Assembly (NCBI GenBank): GCA_047638395.1
Contig: JBLIMV010000003.1
Coordinates: 1 to 64,000, forward strand
Length of the DNA stretch: 64,000 nt
From: CAXBCP01 sp047638395
GTDB taxonomy: Bacteria; Pseudomonadota; Alphaproteobacteria; MPNO01; UBA830
Direction of reading: 5' to 3'
The notes beneath the pieces are model-generated. The model was not told the DNA's origin. It ran no database searches and worked only from the letters and a program-made list of their open reading frames with translations. Position 1 is the first letter of the stretch; the number at the start of each line of letters is the position of its first letter. A program made the translations under genes and the position numbers. This document shows, in pieces, positions 8,501 through 16,222 of this stretch.

Positions 8501-8539
8501 AATTTGCGGTTCAGGTTTATGACCGCATATTCAGGTTGA
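5516..8539 (+). CDS. Large secreted protein with C-terminal ricin-type beta-trefoil lectin domains
   Basis: A 1007-residue exported protein. A signal peptide (MKRIWLALLSGVIWAGLIAT, cleaved after SMA near residue 24) starts it. Residues about 30-560 contain beta-rich, repeat-like segments with no family I recognise (for example recurrent AxFxSKGFKL, GVKIKGALSAFEKNL patterns). Residues about 575-665 form an alanine/lysine-rich helical stretch ending in a very basic segment (KREAERKKRRDAA). From about residue 690 the sequence turns into ricin B-type trefoil repeats: GLCMQL, GDCTGGGLQQF, GFCLSANI, DNQIW, GLCLRSKSG, then a second unit with GKLCLQSDS, RMCLDLFAWKT, NEQWIA, GKCLAP. These suggest carbohydrate binding outside the cell. 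The gene stands alone and is followed by a strong hairpin. Possible roles are polysaccharide binding, adhesion or a secreted effector; none is proven. Confidence 0.8.
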   Translation: MKRIWLALLSGVIWAGLIATPSMAQTSSLPTAGERDKAIGAVGILFDKLTGDSFTNEGTYWKKTFNGLTVVVYKQAGKDSANVALTARKVDLGTLIPFANKGNFGKISLEHATMIIVSPNSFLKNKQGSIDPTKLPKPVSTRIASLPAPIATAIKAANPSLKSVTLPTGIFTISQFQPGPNKAVTEVLKHFGLRKPVISSAILDASNYKDLARLKAAFSLSVVLNRDNPINNTVELTQILKSPKDAQPVLTLTSASGGKALSLSYQTPYIVNGNTTVQTAVSFKLENGKVSGSLAVELGDLPDPTLVPKVVELKGVKMFDVRLSIAFTSTGRKKVPEFTVGYSSSRMVVKGRTDYSPVKISVAMTPAGTPTGALINLETDETVYLAAIADLAEVGFSAHPTSKIVPNKWKKDVAKKLQLTKLPKIGIKAPEIYIATPGMVMTGHLADIGIKGAGVKIKGALSAFEKNLVEAELLLDTKGLRSAASITAFSAGPLALKNASFDLNARLNTPPSFAIHGKATFEGMTLAESELKFSSKGFKLVQDFGCAPPMTRVSIEFEGFKPKTPSIKPSGCAGELLAAAGEAAKAAAKQVGETTAKAAKGTINAGEATGKWAVQTSAAVGKFAKNTGCKISSFFGGKCDERKREAERKKRRDAALARATKYRQVIGPANCGDGWYWNHKYRTCWFGKGGTMLVYSLAGAAKGLCMQLANGERKPGTRLVLGDCTGGGLQQFTKHPHTRDNEFSLKTIRGFCLSANIGKRAQGVSVKTRKCDASNDNQIWRHDEGGRLLTSKGLCLRSKSGNSKGSHLIMNDCATRTSSNKIPPVEWVVVAPSTNAARDFHAKFKVPNRSGLSVGGKGKFGKLCLQSDSLTPEGTVHLKKCNDSEAQKFAIGAVKGSFFSLVSQKSRMCLDLFAWKTHVGALIYTWPCNYKGNEQWIAIVGGENTTGTKTIRHPSGFMIKSAATGKCLAPVWSTGKIFASENAMIKQVKCNAKDVNLRFRFMTAYSG

Positions 8540-8613
8540 AGGCTCGCGACTGAGCACAGAAGCGGCATCAGGCGCATACAACGCATCGCTCCATTCCGAT
8601 AGAACATCCAAAA

Positions 8614-8650
8614 GATGGGTCCGGCTTTCTCAAGCTGGGCCCATCAAACT
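8614..8650 (+). terminator. Probable intrinsic terminator of the ricin-domain gene
   Basis: Arms 8614-8627 and 8632-8645 pair over 14 positions, including two G-T wobbles, around a TCTC loop. The 3' flank is AAACTTT, so the T tract is short. It lies 75 bases after the stop. Confidence 0.6.
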
Positions 8651-8760
8651 TTCCGATAACGGCCGGAAAATTCTATAAATCTCACGCTCCAATTTCGGTT
8701 TTCGTGATTTTGCATGATAGCGTGTTTTTATAACGCAAAACCCGGAATCACCGGCAGGAA

Positions 8761-8783
8761 CACGCGCGATACTGTCGCGCGTG
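8761..8783 (+). repeat. GC-rich hairpin in the aminotransferase leader
   Basis: CACGCGCGA (8761-8769) and TCGCGCGTG (8775-8783) are exact reverse complements around the loop TACTG. No U-tract follows, so it is more likely a leader structure or protein site than a terminator. Confidence 0.5.
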
Positions 8784-8826
8784 AACAGGTTTGGTGCGCC
8801 CCGCAACCGGAGGAAGCAAGACCGCT

Positions 8827-9063
8827 ATGTCGCCACAGACCGACCCCCATTTCCATATGCCCGTCGCGCCCGCCCCTTTGGGTGCATGGGGTTGTTTTTC
8901 ATGTTTGTCATTTCGGACCGGGCATCGGCGTTGGCACCGCCGTTGCACCAGCTTGGCGGACCAACCGGCGTTCCACAATTTGAATTCGAAAACGGAGAGA
9001 ACCCGTTATGGTGCCCACCAGATTCTGTCCCTGACTTTGAGATATCCATGCCCGACAATGTGA
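8827..9063 (+). CDS. Possible small leader frame overlapping the aminotransferase start
   Basis: A 78-codon frame starts at ATG 8827 after a clear GGAGGAA box (8809-8815) and ends in TGA at 9061-9063, after overlapping the first codons of the aminotransferase in another frame. The product begins MSPQTDPHFHMPVAP and contains many His, Arg and Cys residues; I recognise no family. It could be a translated leader that couples to the downstream gene, or chance. Confidence 0.22.
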   Translation: MSPQTDPHFHMPVAPAPLGAWGCFSCLSFRTGHRRWHRRCTSLADQPAFHNLNSKTERTRYGAHQILSLTLRYPCPTM

Positions 9064-10448
9064 CCCTGCCGAATTCACCCGAGGCTCGCGACGCCGCGTC
9101 CCTGATCCACCCCCTCACCAATCTCAAGACCCACCTGGAAAAGGGCGCGCTGGTGATCGAGGAAGGCGATGGTGTCTGGGTGACCGACATTCACGGCAAG
9201 AAATATATCGAGGGCATGTCAGGCCTTTGGTGCCTGTCGCTCGGCTATGGCCAGGAAAGACTGGTCGAAGCTGCCGCCGAGCAGATGCGACGGCTGCCGT
9301 ATTATCATTTAACGAACCACAAGAGCCACCAAGCGGTCATCGATCTGGCCGAAAAGCTGCTGGAGATGGCACCGGTGCCGATGTCCAAGGTGTGGTTTGC
9401 CAATTCCGGCTCAGAAGGCAATGACAGCGCCGCCAGGATCGTCTGGTACTACTGGCATGCCAAGGGGAAACCGGAGAAACGCAAGATTATTGCCCATCAA
9501 CGGGCATATCACGGTAACACGATTGCGTCGGCCAGCATGTCGGGCATGTACTACAACCACGCCTCTTTTGGGCTGCCCCTGGACGGATTTCTGCACGTCA
9601 CGCCGCCGCATCATTACCGCTACGCGAATCCCGGCGAGGACGAAGAAGCTTTTGCGAGCCGCCTCGCCGATGAACTCGACGAACTGATTATCTCGGAGGG
9701 CCCGGAAACGGTCGGCGCGTTTTTCGCCGAGCCGATAATGGGATCAGGCGGCGTGATCGTGCCACCGCCAACCTATTATGAGAAAATTCAGGCGGTTCTG
9801 GAAAAGCATGATCTGCTGTTCATCGCGGACGAGGTGATAACCGCCTTTGGCCGCACCGGAAATATGTTCGGCACAACCACGATGGATCTCAAGCCGGATA
9901 TGCTGGTCTGTGCAAAGGGCCTGTCCAGCGCCTATCTGCCGATTTCAGCTTTGATGGTGAACGCGCGCGTCTTTGACGTAATTTCGGAGGAAAGCGACCG
10001 GATAGGTGTATTCGGCCTGAGTTTCACCTATTCAGGTCACCCTGTTTCAGCGGCCGTCGCCCGGGAAGCCCTCCGTATCTACGAAGATGACAATATCGTC
10101 GACCACGTCCGCTCGATGGCGCCTCATTTCCTGGGCGGCCTGAACAAACTTCTGGATCATCCGCTTGTCGGCGAAGTACGCGGCAAGGGGCTGCTTGCAG
10201 GCGTGGAGCTTGTTCACAACAAAACGACCGGCGAAGCCTTCGACCCGACATATCAGGTCGGGACATATTGTGCCGATAGCGCCGAAGCACATGGATTAAT
10301 TTTGCGCGCCATCGGCGACACAATATCCTTCTGCCCACCGCTCATTATTGACAAATCGGAGATCGAGGAATTGCTTCTCAGATTCCGGTACGCACTGGAT
10401 GACACGCTGACCATGGTACAGGAACAAGGTTGGCTTTCTGCCCCTTAA
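9048..10448 (+). CDS. Class III PLP-dependent aminotransferase (omega-amino acid/diamine type)
   Basis: Transfers an amino group from an omega-amino acid, diamine or similar donor to a keto acid using pyridoxal phosphate; cytoplasmic. The start at MPDNVTLPNSPEARD (ATG 9048) gives a 466-residue protein of normal length; the longer in-frame extension to 8781 looks non-coding. Family features: YIEGMSGLWCLSLGY near the N-terminus, FANSGSEGNDSA for cofactor phosphate binding, AYHGNTIASASMSG, FIADEVITAFGRTG with the PLP-ring aspartate, and CAKGLSSAYLPISA with the Schiff-base lysine at about residue 290. The C-terminal GEVRGKGLLAGVELV matches. The specific substrate (beta-alanine, taurine, putrescine or other) cannot be read from the sequence. 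It is convergent with the quinone-oxidoreductase gene, 78 bases away. Confidence 0.92.
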   Translation: MPDNVTLPNSPEARDAASLIHPLTNLKTHLEKGALVIEEGDGVWVTDIHGKKYIEGMSGLWCLSLGYGQERLVEAAAEQMRRLPYYHLTNHKSHQAVIDLAEKLLEMAPVPMSKVWFANSGSEGNDSAARIVWYYWHAKGKPEKRKIIAHQRAYHGNTIASASMSGMYYNHASFGLPLDGFLHVTPPHHYRYANPGEDEEAFASRLADELDELIISEGPETVGAFFAEPIMGSGGVIVPPPTYYEKIQAVLEKHDLLFIADEVITAFGRTGNMFGTTTMDLKPDMLVCAKGLSSAYLPISALMVNARVFDVISEESDRIGVFGLSFTYSGHPVSAAVAREALRIYEDDNIVDHVRSMAPHFLGGLNKLLDHPLVGEVRGKGLLAGVELVHNKTTGEAFDPTYQVGTYCADSAEAHGLILRAIGDTISFCPPLIIDKSEIEELLLRFRYALDDTLTMVQEQGWLSAP

Positions 10449-10526
10449 AGGCGATTGGCTGGCCGACACTGTCAGATCTGCTGATGACGGGTGTACGCCG
10501 CAGGATCCACCCAGGAGGGCCCTGCC

Positions 10527-11543
10527 CTAGCCAGAAACCTGTGCGCCCGCGCCCGGCGCCGTCTCCAACACCACACGCCCCAATACTTCGCGCCGGGCGA
10601 GTAGCCGCATCGCCTCCGCTGCCTGTTCAAGCGGCAGGGTTTTATCGATACAGGGCGTGAGTTTGCCGGAGGCAATCCACTGCATAACCTCGTCAGCCGC
10701 CGCTGCGGCCGCCGCCGGGAACTGCTCCACCCAGGCGCCGGAGAAGACGCCCACGACCGAGTAGCCTTTTAGCAGAGGCAGGTTCATCGGGAGGGCGGGA
10801 ATGTCGCCACCGACAAAGCCGATCGGAGACAGCCTGCCACCCCAGGCCATCAACCGGGCCATCAACCGGGCCATCGTGAGGAATGTCTCGCCGCCGATCA
10901 TCTCAAAGCAGACATCCACACCCCGCCCTGACGTCAGATCCTTGATCTGTGCCCGAAGGTCGCCATTCCGGTAATCCACAACTTCCGAAGCGCCTGCCTC
11001 CAGCGCCGCTGGAGCCTTTGCCATATCGCCGACACCCGCAATGACGCGGGCGCCGAGCATCCGGCCCATGTCCACGGCCGCCATTCCGACGCCGCCCGTC
11101 GCGCCGGTCACGAAGAGCGTTTCCCCCTCTTTCAGAACGCATCGGTCGATAAGCGCGCTATAGGCGGTCAGATAGTTGTGCAGCACGGTCGACGCCGTTG
11201 CGTAATCAACCTCGGGCGGGATAAGCGCGCATTTCCAGTGTTTGACGACGGCGCGCTCCGCATACCCGCCATACCAGAGCTGACCCGCGACGCGGTCGCC
11301 CGCTTTGAAGCGTGTGACCTCCGCGCCCACATCGGTCACCACGCCGGCTACTTCGGTCCCGGGTGAATACGGCAGATCAGGGCGGAGCTGATAGCCGCCT
11401 TCCGCCATCAGTTTGTCCATAAAGCTGACGGACGCGGCGCGCACATCAATCAGAAATTCGTCCGCGACGGGTTCGGGGCTGGCAGCTTCACCGATTTCCA
11501 GCGCATCCGCGCCGTTGAAGTCTTTGCATAATACCGCGCGCAT
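10527..11543 (-). CDS. Zinc-free MDR oxidoreductase, NADPH:quinone-reductase-like
   Basis: A 338-residue medium-chain dehydrogenase/reductase of the quinone oxidoreductase group. The start MRAVLCKDFNG (ATG 11543) fits the family. The substrate-domain motif PGTEVAGVVTDVGAEV, the Rossmann motif VTGATGGVGMAAVDMG and the GVDVCFEMIGGETF strand are present; the structural zinc cysteines of true alcohol dehydrogenases are not. It would reduce quinones or enones with NADPH. Its start codon overlaps the stop of the upstream sorting-signal protein by one base (TGATG), so the two are probably translated from one message, an odd pairing because the upstream gene encodes a surface protein. One local duplication, MARLMARLMAW, is visible. 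Confidence 0.9.
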   Translation of the reverse strand: MRAVLCKDFNGADALEIGEAASPEPVADEFLIDVRAASVSFMDKLMAEGGYQLRPDLPYSPGTEVAGVVTDVGAEVTRFKAGDRVAGQLWYGGYAERAVVKHWKCALIPPEVDYATASTVLHNYLTAYSALIDRCVLKEGETLFVTGATGGVGMAAVDMGRMLGARVIAGVGDMAKAPAALEAGASEVVDYRNGDLRAQIKDLTSGRGVDVCFEMIGGETFLTMARLMARLMAWGGRLSPIGFVGGDIPALPMNLPLLKGYSVVGVFSGAWVEQFPAAAAAAADEVMQWIASGKLTPCIDKTLPLEQAAEAMRLLARREVLGRVVLETAPGAGAQVSG

Positions 11544-12178
11544 CACACCGCCTCTCCCGGCTGCCGCGCGCGACATATCCTGATGAGTCGTGCGTAGCCA
11601 ATACCCGCAAGGCCGAGGACGAGGATGGCAGGTGTGCCGGGTTCGGGGATTTGCGTCTCTTCGATATCGAAAGAAAAAGTACGAATCCCACGTATAGAAA
11701 TCCCCCTAAACTCAACAAATGCAGAATTCGACGTAAAACCGGCGCTAATCACGTCAAAACTGCTGCCGCCTAAATCGTTCAGACCAATGATCGATGCCGG
11801 GGTGCCCAGCCAATCGAGATCGGACAAATCAATACGGAAAATGGGAAAGCTCGAGAAACGACTGAATGAACCTGTGGTTTGGAACCCGCTGACCCTGAAG
11901 CCATCGGCAAGAACGTCCAGTCTGACGCCAATGGTCGATCCCGGGAAACTCTGCCAAACGCCGCTGAATTCCACATTACCGCCCGTGTTCGGTGGTGGTA
12001 AATCAACCACGATCTGCGGCGATGGAAATTGCGTGGCAACAGAGCTGCCATTTAACCCGGTCATGCTGGCTTGGACAGAGTCACCAATCAGGGTGGCCTG
12101 GGCACCGCCCGACATCAGCACCAGCGCCGAAATCAGAACGCCTGTTAAAGACGACATAACTGACTTTTTTCTATTCAC
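11543..12178 (-). CDS. PEP-CTERM-type secreted protein
   Basis: About 211 residues if translation begins at GTG 12178 (reading MNRKKSVMSS); ATG 12157 is the alternative and an upstream ATG exists at 12199. A signal peptide ends near GGAQA. The body is a beta-rich module with GNVEFSGVWQSFPGSTIGVRLD. The C-terminus carries the sorting tail: IPEPGTPAILVLGLAGIGYA followed by a basic cluster. In Gram-negative bacteria this signal is cut and joined by an exosortase, usually in exopolysaccharide-producing strains; no exosortase gene lies in this window. The stop overlaps the start of the downstream oxidoreductase. Confidence 0.8.
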   Translation of the reverse strand: MNRKKSVMSSLTGVLISALVLMSGGAQATLIGDSVQASMTGLNGSSVATQFPSPQIVVDLPPPNTGGNVEFSGVWQSFPGSTIGVRLDVLADGFRVSGFQTTGSFSRFSSFPIFRIDLSDLDWLGTPASIIGLNDLGGSSFDVISAGFTSNSAFVEFRGISIRGIRTFSFDIEETQIPEPGTPAILVLGLAGIGYARLIRICRARQPGEAV

Positions 12179-12406
12179 GTCACGACCCCAAATTTGCAAA
12201 CAAACGTCGGAAATTCATCCTTCCGAGACAGGCAGGCAGGTCATTAGCATGCCGTCGACATCATGTATAATTTGCAGGGATTGGAGCAGCGATGCAGAGG
12301 GAAACGCGCCTGAGATCGATTCCCACATCGGACTTGAACGACCACGATTTTCCTGTATCTAACAAGGAGTATAAAAAAACACCGCAACAGAATCTGAGCC
12401 CAAACC

Positions 12407-12781
12407 ATGGAACTTATCGAACGCGTTGAACACCACGAAATTCTGGATCTCGCTGAATTTTCCCCCGAAGAGTTTGTGCGCAAGGCAGTCGTACAATCCA
12501 AGGGTATCGTGGTCGATTTTGTCTGTTTCGAGCCGGGTCAGGCCGCCGGGTTCCACAAACACCCGGTTCAGGACGAAATTTTCTATGTCGTCGAAGGTAA
12601 AGGGGTCATTACCTTCGAAGACCGCGACGATGTTCCGGTAAAGCCAGGCAGCGTTGTTTTTACACCGTCCGGTGTCGTGCATGGTGTCGAGACCACGGAA
12701 AGCGACCGGCTGGTCCTCATGCTGATCAAGGGACCCGGATTCCCGGACAAACCATCCAGATTCTTTATGCACGGCGACTAA
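12407..12781 (+). CDS. Cupin-domain protein
   Basis: A 124-residue single-domain cupin. The metal-binding motifs are visible: motif 1 FHKHPVQDEIFYVVEGKGVI (histidines and glutamate) and motif 2 with PGSVVFTPSGVVHGVET. Small cupins of this kind act as isomerases, dioxygenases or metabolite-binding proteins; the ligand here cannot be told. The gene is divergent from the PEP-CTERM gene across a 228-base spacer. A short hairpin follows the stop. Confidence 0.85.
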   Translation: MELIERVEHHEILDLAEFSPEEFVRKAVVQSKGIVVDFVCFEPGQAAGFHKHPVQDEIFYVVEGKGVITFEDRDDVPVKPGSVVFTPSGVVHGVETTESDRLVLMLIKGPGFPDKPSRFFMHGD

Positions 12782-12785
12782 ACTT

Positions 12786-12807
12786 CCCGGCGAACCGGGT
12801 CGCTTTG
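12786..12807 (+). terminator. Weak terminator-like hairpin after the cupin gene
   Basis: CCCGG (12786-12790) pairs with CCGGG (12795-12799) around CGAA, starting five bases after the stop, followed by TCGCTTTGG. The stem is short and the T tract broken. Confidence 0.3.
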
Positions 12808-12944
12808 GTTAACGTACGCGCCGCCTAAACAGTTGTAATACTGATATCTTTTACCTATTTTATGGTGGAGTTATTACCCGTTTTCTTATGGGTACCCGGG
12901 GCATCCCGGAGTTGTAAGTGTAAACTGCGTTGTAGAGTGAACCG

Positions 12945-13757
12945 ATGACTAAAAAAATATTCCGACTGATCCCCGCCACCCTCTCCGCCTGCGTCGCGTG
13001 TGTGTTCGCCCTTGGCGCCCATGCGGGATCGATCACCCTTGATTTCAACGCGGTGGGCGACGGCGCGATCGTCTCCGACGGGACCAGTTCTACCGGCCTC
13101 TATAGCGGCATTTCGATCTCGGCCCTCAACACGGGCGGCGGTCCCAACCTCGCGGTGGCATATGACAGCGGCGGCACCATCGGCCGCGACAGCGACCTGG
13201 AAGAAAACCGCTTCGGATCCCGTTTCACCAATGGCGGAACGGGCGCGACCGGCGTGACGGGATTCGGCAATCTGCTGGTTGTTCAGGAAAACAGTGTCGG
13301 CTGCAGCACGGGCGGATCGTGCGCCCAGCCGGATGACGAGGCAGGCGGCGGTTTCTTGCGGTTCGGGTTCGACAAGGTGCACATTCTCGAGAGCTTCGAT
13401 TACTTCGATATAGACGGCTCCCCCGACCAGCAGGCAGAATCAATCGCCGTCAAACTGTTCACGACCGCCGGATTCGACTGGTCCGATTCCGTGGACGGCA
13501 CGAATGTCGTCCTGATCGACGACCTGCTATCGACCGGCGGGGACAACACCTTCCGCACCCATCTGCTGGAGAACCCGGAACTGGTGTTCGGCATCGAATT
13601 CCAGTTTTCGAGTTCCGGCGCGATCGACAATCTTGTTCTCGACACAGTGCTTACGGCCGTCGAGATACCGGCGCCGCCCGTGCTGGGGATCCTTCTTGCC
13701 GCCATCTTCGGTCTCGGCATTGCCAGCCGTCGCCAGCGTCTTCGCGCGGCCGCATAG
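12945..13757 (+). CDS. Secreted protein with variant PEP-CTERM-like anchor
   Basis: A 270-residue exported protein. The signal peptide MTKKIFRLIPATLSACVACV ends near AHAGS. The mature region is Gly/Asp/Ser-rich and beta-like (ITLDFNAVGDGAIVSDGTSS; FGFDKVHILESFDYFDIDG; a final FGIEFQFSSSGAIDNLVLD strand), the pattern of lectin-like or surface beta-sandwich proteins sorted by exosortases. The tail is EIPAPPVLGILLAAIFGLGI followed by an arginine cluster, a variant in which IPAPP replaces the usual PEP. One disulfide pair is likely (SVGCSTGGSCAQ). It is the second of three such proteins within six kilobases. Function beyond surface display is unknown. Confidence 0.75.
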   Translation: MTKKIFRLIPATLSACVACVFALGAHAGSITLDFNAVGDGAIVSDGTSSTGLYSGISISALNTGGGPNLAVAYDSGGTIGRDSDLEENRFGSRFTNGGTGATGVTGFGNLLVVQENSVGCSTGGSCAQPDDEAGGGFLRFGFDKVHILESFDYFDIDGSPDQQAESIAVKLFTTAGFDWSDSVDGTNVVLIDDLLSTGGDNTFRTHLLENPELVFGIEFQFSSSGAIDNLVLDTVLTAVEIPAPPVLGILLAAIFGLGIASRRQRLRAAA

Positions 13758-13879
13758 CCTTCAGAAAACACAGCCCGGCGCCGGCACGTAACCGGCACAC
13801 TTTCAGACGACGCCTCCCTTTGTCGCTTACGCCTCCCAAATGCATCGGCTATCGTGATGCGGAACAGGGAGCATCGATC

Positions 13880-14158
13880 ATGAGCGAGCCGCAGGCGGAA
13901 CAGACATTCTTTAAAGACGAGGCGCTCGACCGCGCATTCGGTGTCGTCATGACGCTGGCGAGCGAGGTGTATGTATTGCGGGACCGGATGCAGGCGCTCG
14001 AACAGCTTTTGGCTGACAGGGGCGTCATTGACGCAGGCGCGCTAAACGCCGAACCCGATGCGGCAGCACTCGCTGAACGTGCCGCCGACCGTGACGCCTT
14101 CGTCGCGCATCTGATGCAGAACCTGCAGGGCACACAGATGTCCAAAGGCGCGGGTTGA
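13880..14158 (+). CDS. Small hypothetical protein with helical core
   Basis: 92 residues from MSEPQAEQTFFKDEALD (ATG 13880, preceded by AGGGAG). It is acidic and mostly helical, with a heptad-like run VMTLASEVYVLRDRMQALEQ that could dimerise. I recognise no family. The methyltransferase gene starts 23 bases downstream in the same direction, so the pair is probably one transcript and the small protein may be a partner of that enzyme. Confidence 0.6.
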   Translation: MSEPQAEQTFFKDEALDRAFGVVMTLASEVYVLRDRMQALEQLLADRGVIDAGALNAEPDAAALAERAADRDAFVAHLMQNLQGTQMSKGAG

Positions 14159-14181
14159 GGACGCCCGGTGAGGAGTACGTG

Positions 14182-15243
14182 ATGGATGACCGCAGTTTCG
14201 TTGCCGGCCAGGCATTCCTCCTCGCCGCCAAAAGTTACTGGACGCGCGAAATCTTTCCCGCACTCGAAGCGGAATATCGCGACCGCGCGGCGGCCAGCTC
14301 ATCGCCGATGGAATCCCCCACTCAGGTCGAAGAATTAATCGGCAACAGCACGCTTTATCGCTACTACGGCTGGCTTGAGCGCCACCTTCAGCGTTTCAAA
14401 TATTCCGGCCGTTATGGCCTGCAGCCCTATCATGATGAGCGGCGCGCTGAACTGCGGGGCCGTCTCCCCACAAATCTGCCACAGGGTCTTCTCGAACTCG
14501 ATCCCGACCTGGAGATTCCGAACTCGTTCACCGAGGTCGATATCCATCAGCATCCGGGCGGTGTGTGGTCGGATGCGGTCGCCGGCTTTGTGTATGAGCG
14601 CGGTGCGCGGTCGACCACGCCGCTTGCCGGACAGACCCACCGCGACATGCACCAACGCCTCGCCGACCTCATTGCCGATGACGGCGAACCGGCCAGTATC
14701 CTCGACATGGGATGCGGGTTCGGCAAAAGCACCCGTCCGTTCTGGGAAACATTTCGCGATACCGAAATTCACGGGATCGACATTTCCGCCCCCTGTCTTG
14801 AGGTCGCGGCAATGGATGCGGCCGATGCCCAGGCGCGCAATGTGCGCTACCCCCAGATGAGCGCGGCGGCGACCGACTACCCGGATGGCCGGTTCGACAT
14901 CGTGACGTCCACAATGCTGGTCCATGAAATGCCGCCGGTTGAAATCGCGGCCGTGCTCGAAGAGGCTCACCGGGTATTGGCACCCGGTGGCCGCATGGTT
15001 CACCTCGATTTTCTGCCGGCTGATGATGCGTTCAGCCGCTTCATCCACTTCGGCCATGCCCGGCGTAATAACGAGCCCTATATGGAGCCGCTCGCGGGGC
15101 TCGATCTGCCAGCCATTCTGCGCGACAGCGGGTTTGTCGACATCGACATCCAGCCGTTCGAAGAGGCCGACGGCACGCTGGACCCCGCCTATCCGAACTG
15201 GCGGTTCCCGTGGGTCACGATCACTGCGCGACGCGGTGCGTAA
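14182..15243 (+). CDS. SAM-dependent methyltransferase (class I)
   Basis: A 353-residue enzyme. The ATG at 14182 follows GAGGAG and is preferred over a TTG at 14155. The catalytic domain lies in the second half: motif I SILDMGCGFGKSTRPFWE (from about residue 172), motif II IHGIDISAPCLEVA, motif IV FDIVTSTMLVHEMPP and the post-motif VLAPGGRMVHLDFLP. The first 150 residues form an N-terminal module (YWTREIFPALEAEYRDRA; YRYYGWLERHLQRFKYSGRY) that I cannot assign and that may bind substrate. The substrate is unknown; small-molecule or lipid methylation is likelier than RNA. It follows the small helical protein and precedes an SDR gene. Confidence 0.8.
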   Translation: MDDRSFVAGQAFLLAAKSYWTREIFPALEAEYRDRAAASSSPMESPTQVEELIGNSTLYRYYGWLERHLQRFKYSGRYGLQPYHDERRAELRGRLPTNLPQGLLELDPDLEIPNSFTEVDIHQHPGGVWSDAVAGFVYERGARSTTPLAGQTHRDMHQRLADLIADDGEPASILDMGCGFGKSTRPFWETFRDTEIHGIDISAPCLEVAAMDAADAQARNVRYPQMSAAATDYPDGRFDIVTSTMLVHEMPPVEIAAVLEEAHRVLAPGGRMVHLDFLPADDAFSRFIHFGHARRNNEPYMEPLAGLDLPAILRDSGFVDIDIQPFEEADGTLDPAYPNWRFPWVTITARRGA

Positions 15244-15329
15244 GGTTGCCCACCGCGCCGTTTTGAGCCACGCTCGATGACGTCGGCTCCCCAGCGGGAA
15301 TACCGGAAATAAATCGATCAGGGGGCACC

Positions 15330-16133
15330 ATGGCGAACACGCGTCATACAACGAGATTCGATCTAACCGGAAAATCGGCGCTCGTCGTCGGTGCTTCAGG
15401 AACGTTCGGGCGGGCCGGTGCATTTGCGCTTGGCGAAGCAGGATGCAGCGTGACCGTCGCCGACCTCGACAACGCAAAAACCAACGCAGTCGCCAGCGAT
15501 CTGGCGGCGGCAGATATACCCGCCAGCGCCGTGGCGCTCTGGCCCGATAGCGAGGCGAATGCGGAAGCAATGGTGCAGGCTGCCGTCGACGCGCATGGCA
15601 GACTGGATGTCGTGTTTATCGCGCTGGGCACGAACGATGTCGGCTTTGTCGAAGACCAGTCCGAAAACGGCTGGCGGAAGGTCATGGACGCCAATCTCGA
15701 CTGTTATTGGCGCACCTGCCAGGCGGCGGGACGGCAGTTTGCGCGCCAGCCCGCAGGTGAGGACCGCTATAAAATCACCGTTGCCTCCTCGACCCGCGGA
15801 AAGCTGGGTCATTCCAGCGGCTATGCAGCTTATTGCGCATCGAAAGCCGGGCTCGACGGCATGGTCCGGGCATTGTCCGGGGAATGGGGCACGAAAAACA
15901 TCAATATCAACGCCATCGGCCCGACCGTCTTCCGCTCACCCGTCAGCGAGTGGATGTTCGACGAAGAAGGTCCCGGCAAGGCGGTGCGCGAAAACATGCT
16001 CGAGCGCATTCCCATTGGTCGGCTCGGCGATGTCGACGACCTGATGGGCGGGCTGATCTATTTGTCGGCACCGGCGTCGGATTTCATGACCGGTCAGACG
16101 ATCTATATCGACGGTGGGTATACCGCGATCTGA
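15330..16133 (+). CDS. Short-chain dehydrogenase/reductase (SDR)
   Basis: A 267-residue classical SDR that oxidises or reduces an alcohol/ketone pair with NAD(P). The cofactor motif is VVGASGTFGRAGAFALG near residue 20, the dinucleotide-choosing acidic residue follows in VADLD, and the catalytic set is Ser in VASSTRGK and Tyr/Lys in YCASK. The C-terminus MTGQTIYIDGGYTAI is the family end. The start MANTRHTTRFDL has a GGGGG box upstream. It trails the methyltransferase gene by 86 bases. The substrate is not readable; similar proteins act on sugar acids or steroid-like alcohols. Confidence 0.92.
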   Translation: MANTRHTTRFDLTGKSALVVGASGTFGRAGAFALGEAGCSVTVADLDNAKTNAVASDLAAADIPASAVALWPDSEANAEAMVQAAVDAHGRLDVVFIALGTNDVGFVEDQSENGWRKVMDANLDCYWRTCQAAGRQFARQPAGEDRYKITVASSTRGKLGHSSGYAAYCASKAGLDGMVRALSGEWGTKNININAIGPTVFRSPVSEWMFDEEGPGKAVRENMLERIPIGRLGDVDDLMGGLIYLSAPASDFMTGQTIYIDGGYTAI

Positions 16134-16222
16134 CATCCGGCCCCTCGCACTTCCCACACGTCAGGGTCGCTCCCATAACCTTGCCCAGGGAGGTTTTGCC
16201 CCAAAGCCGGTTAGATCGGACG

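Larger units (their letters stand above)
8540..9047. other. Long spacer: terminator, hairpins and aminotransferase leader
   Basis: This 508-base stretch holds the terminator-like hairpin of the ricin-domain gene, a GC-rich hairpin at 8761-8783, a possible short leader frame at 8827-9063, and a nine-codon frame (ATG at 9008, preceded by GGAGAG) that ends at 9034, 13 bases before the aminotransferase start. The aminotransferase frame itself also stays open upstream to 8781 but with non-family sequence. Confidence 0.55.
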
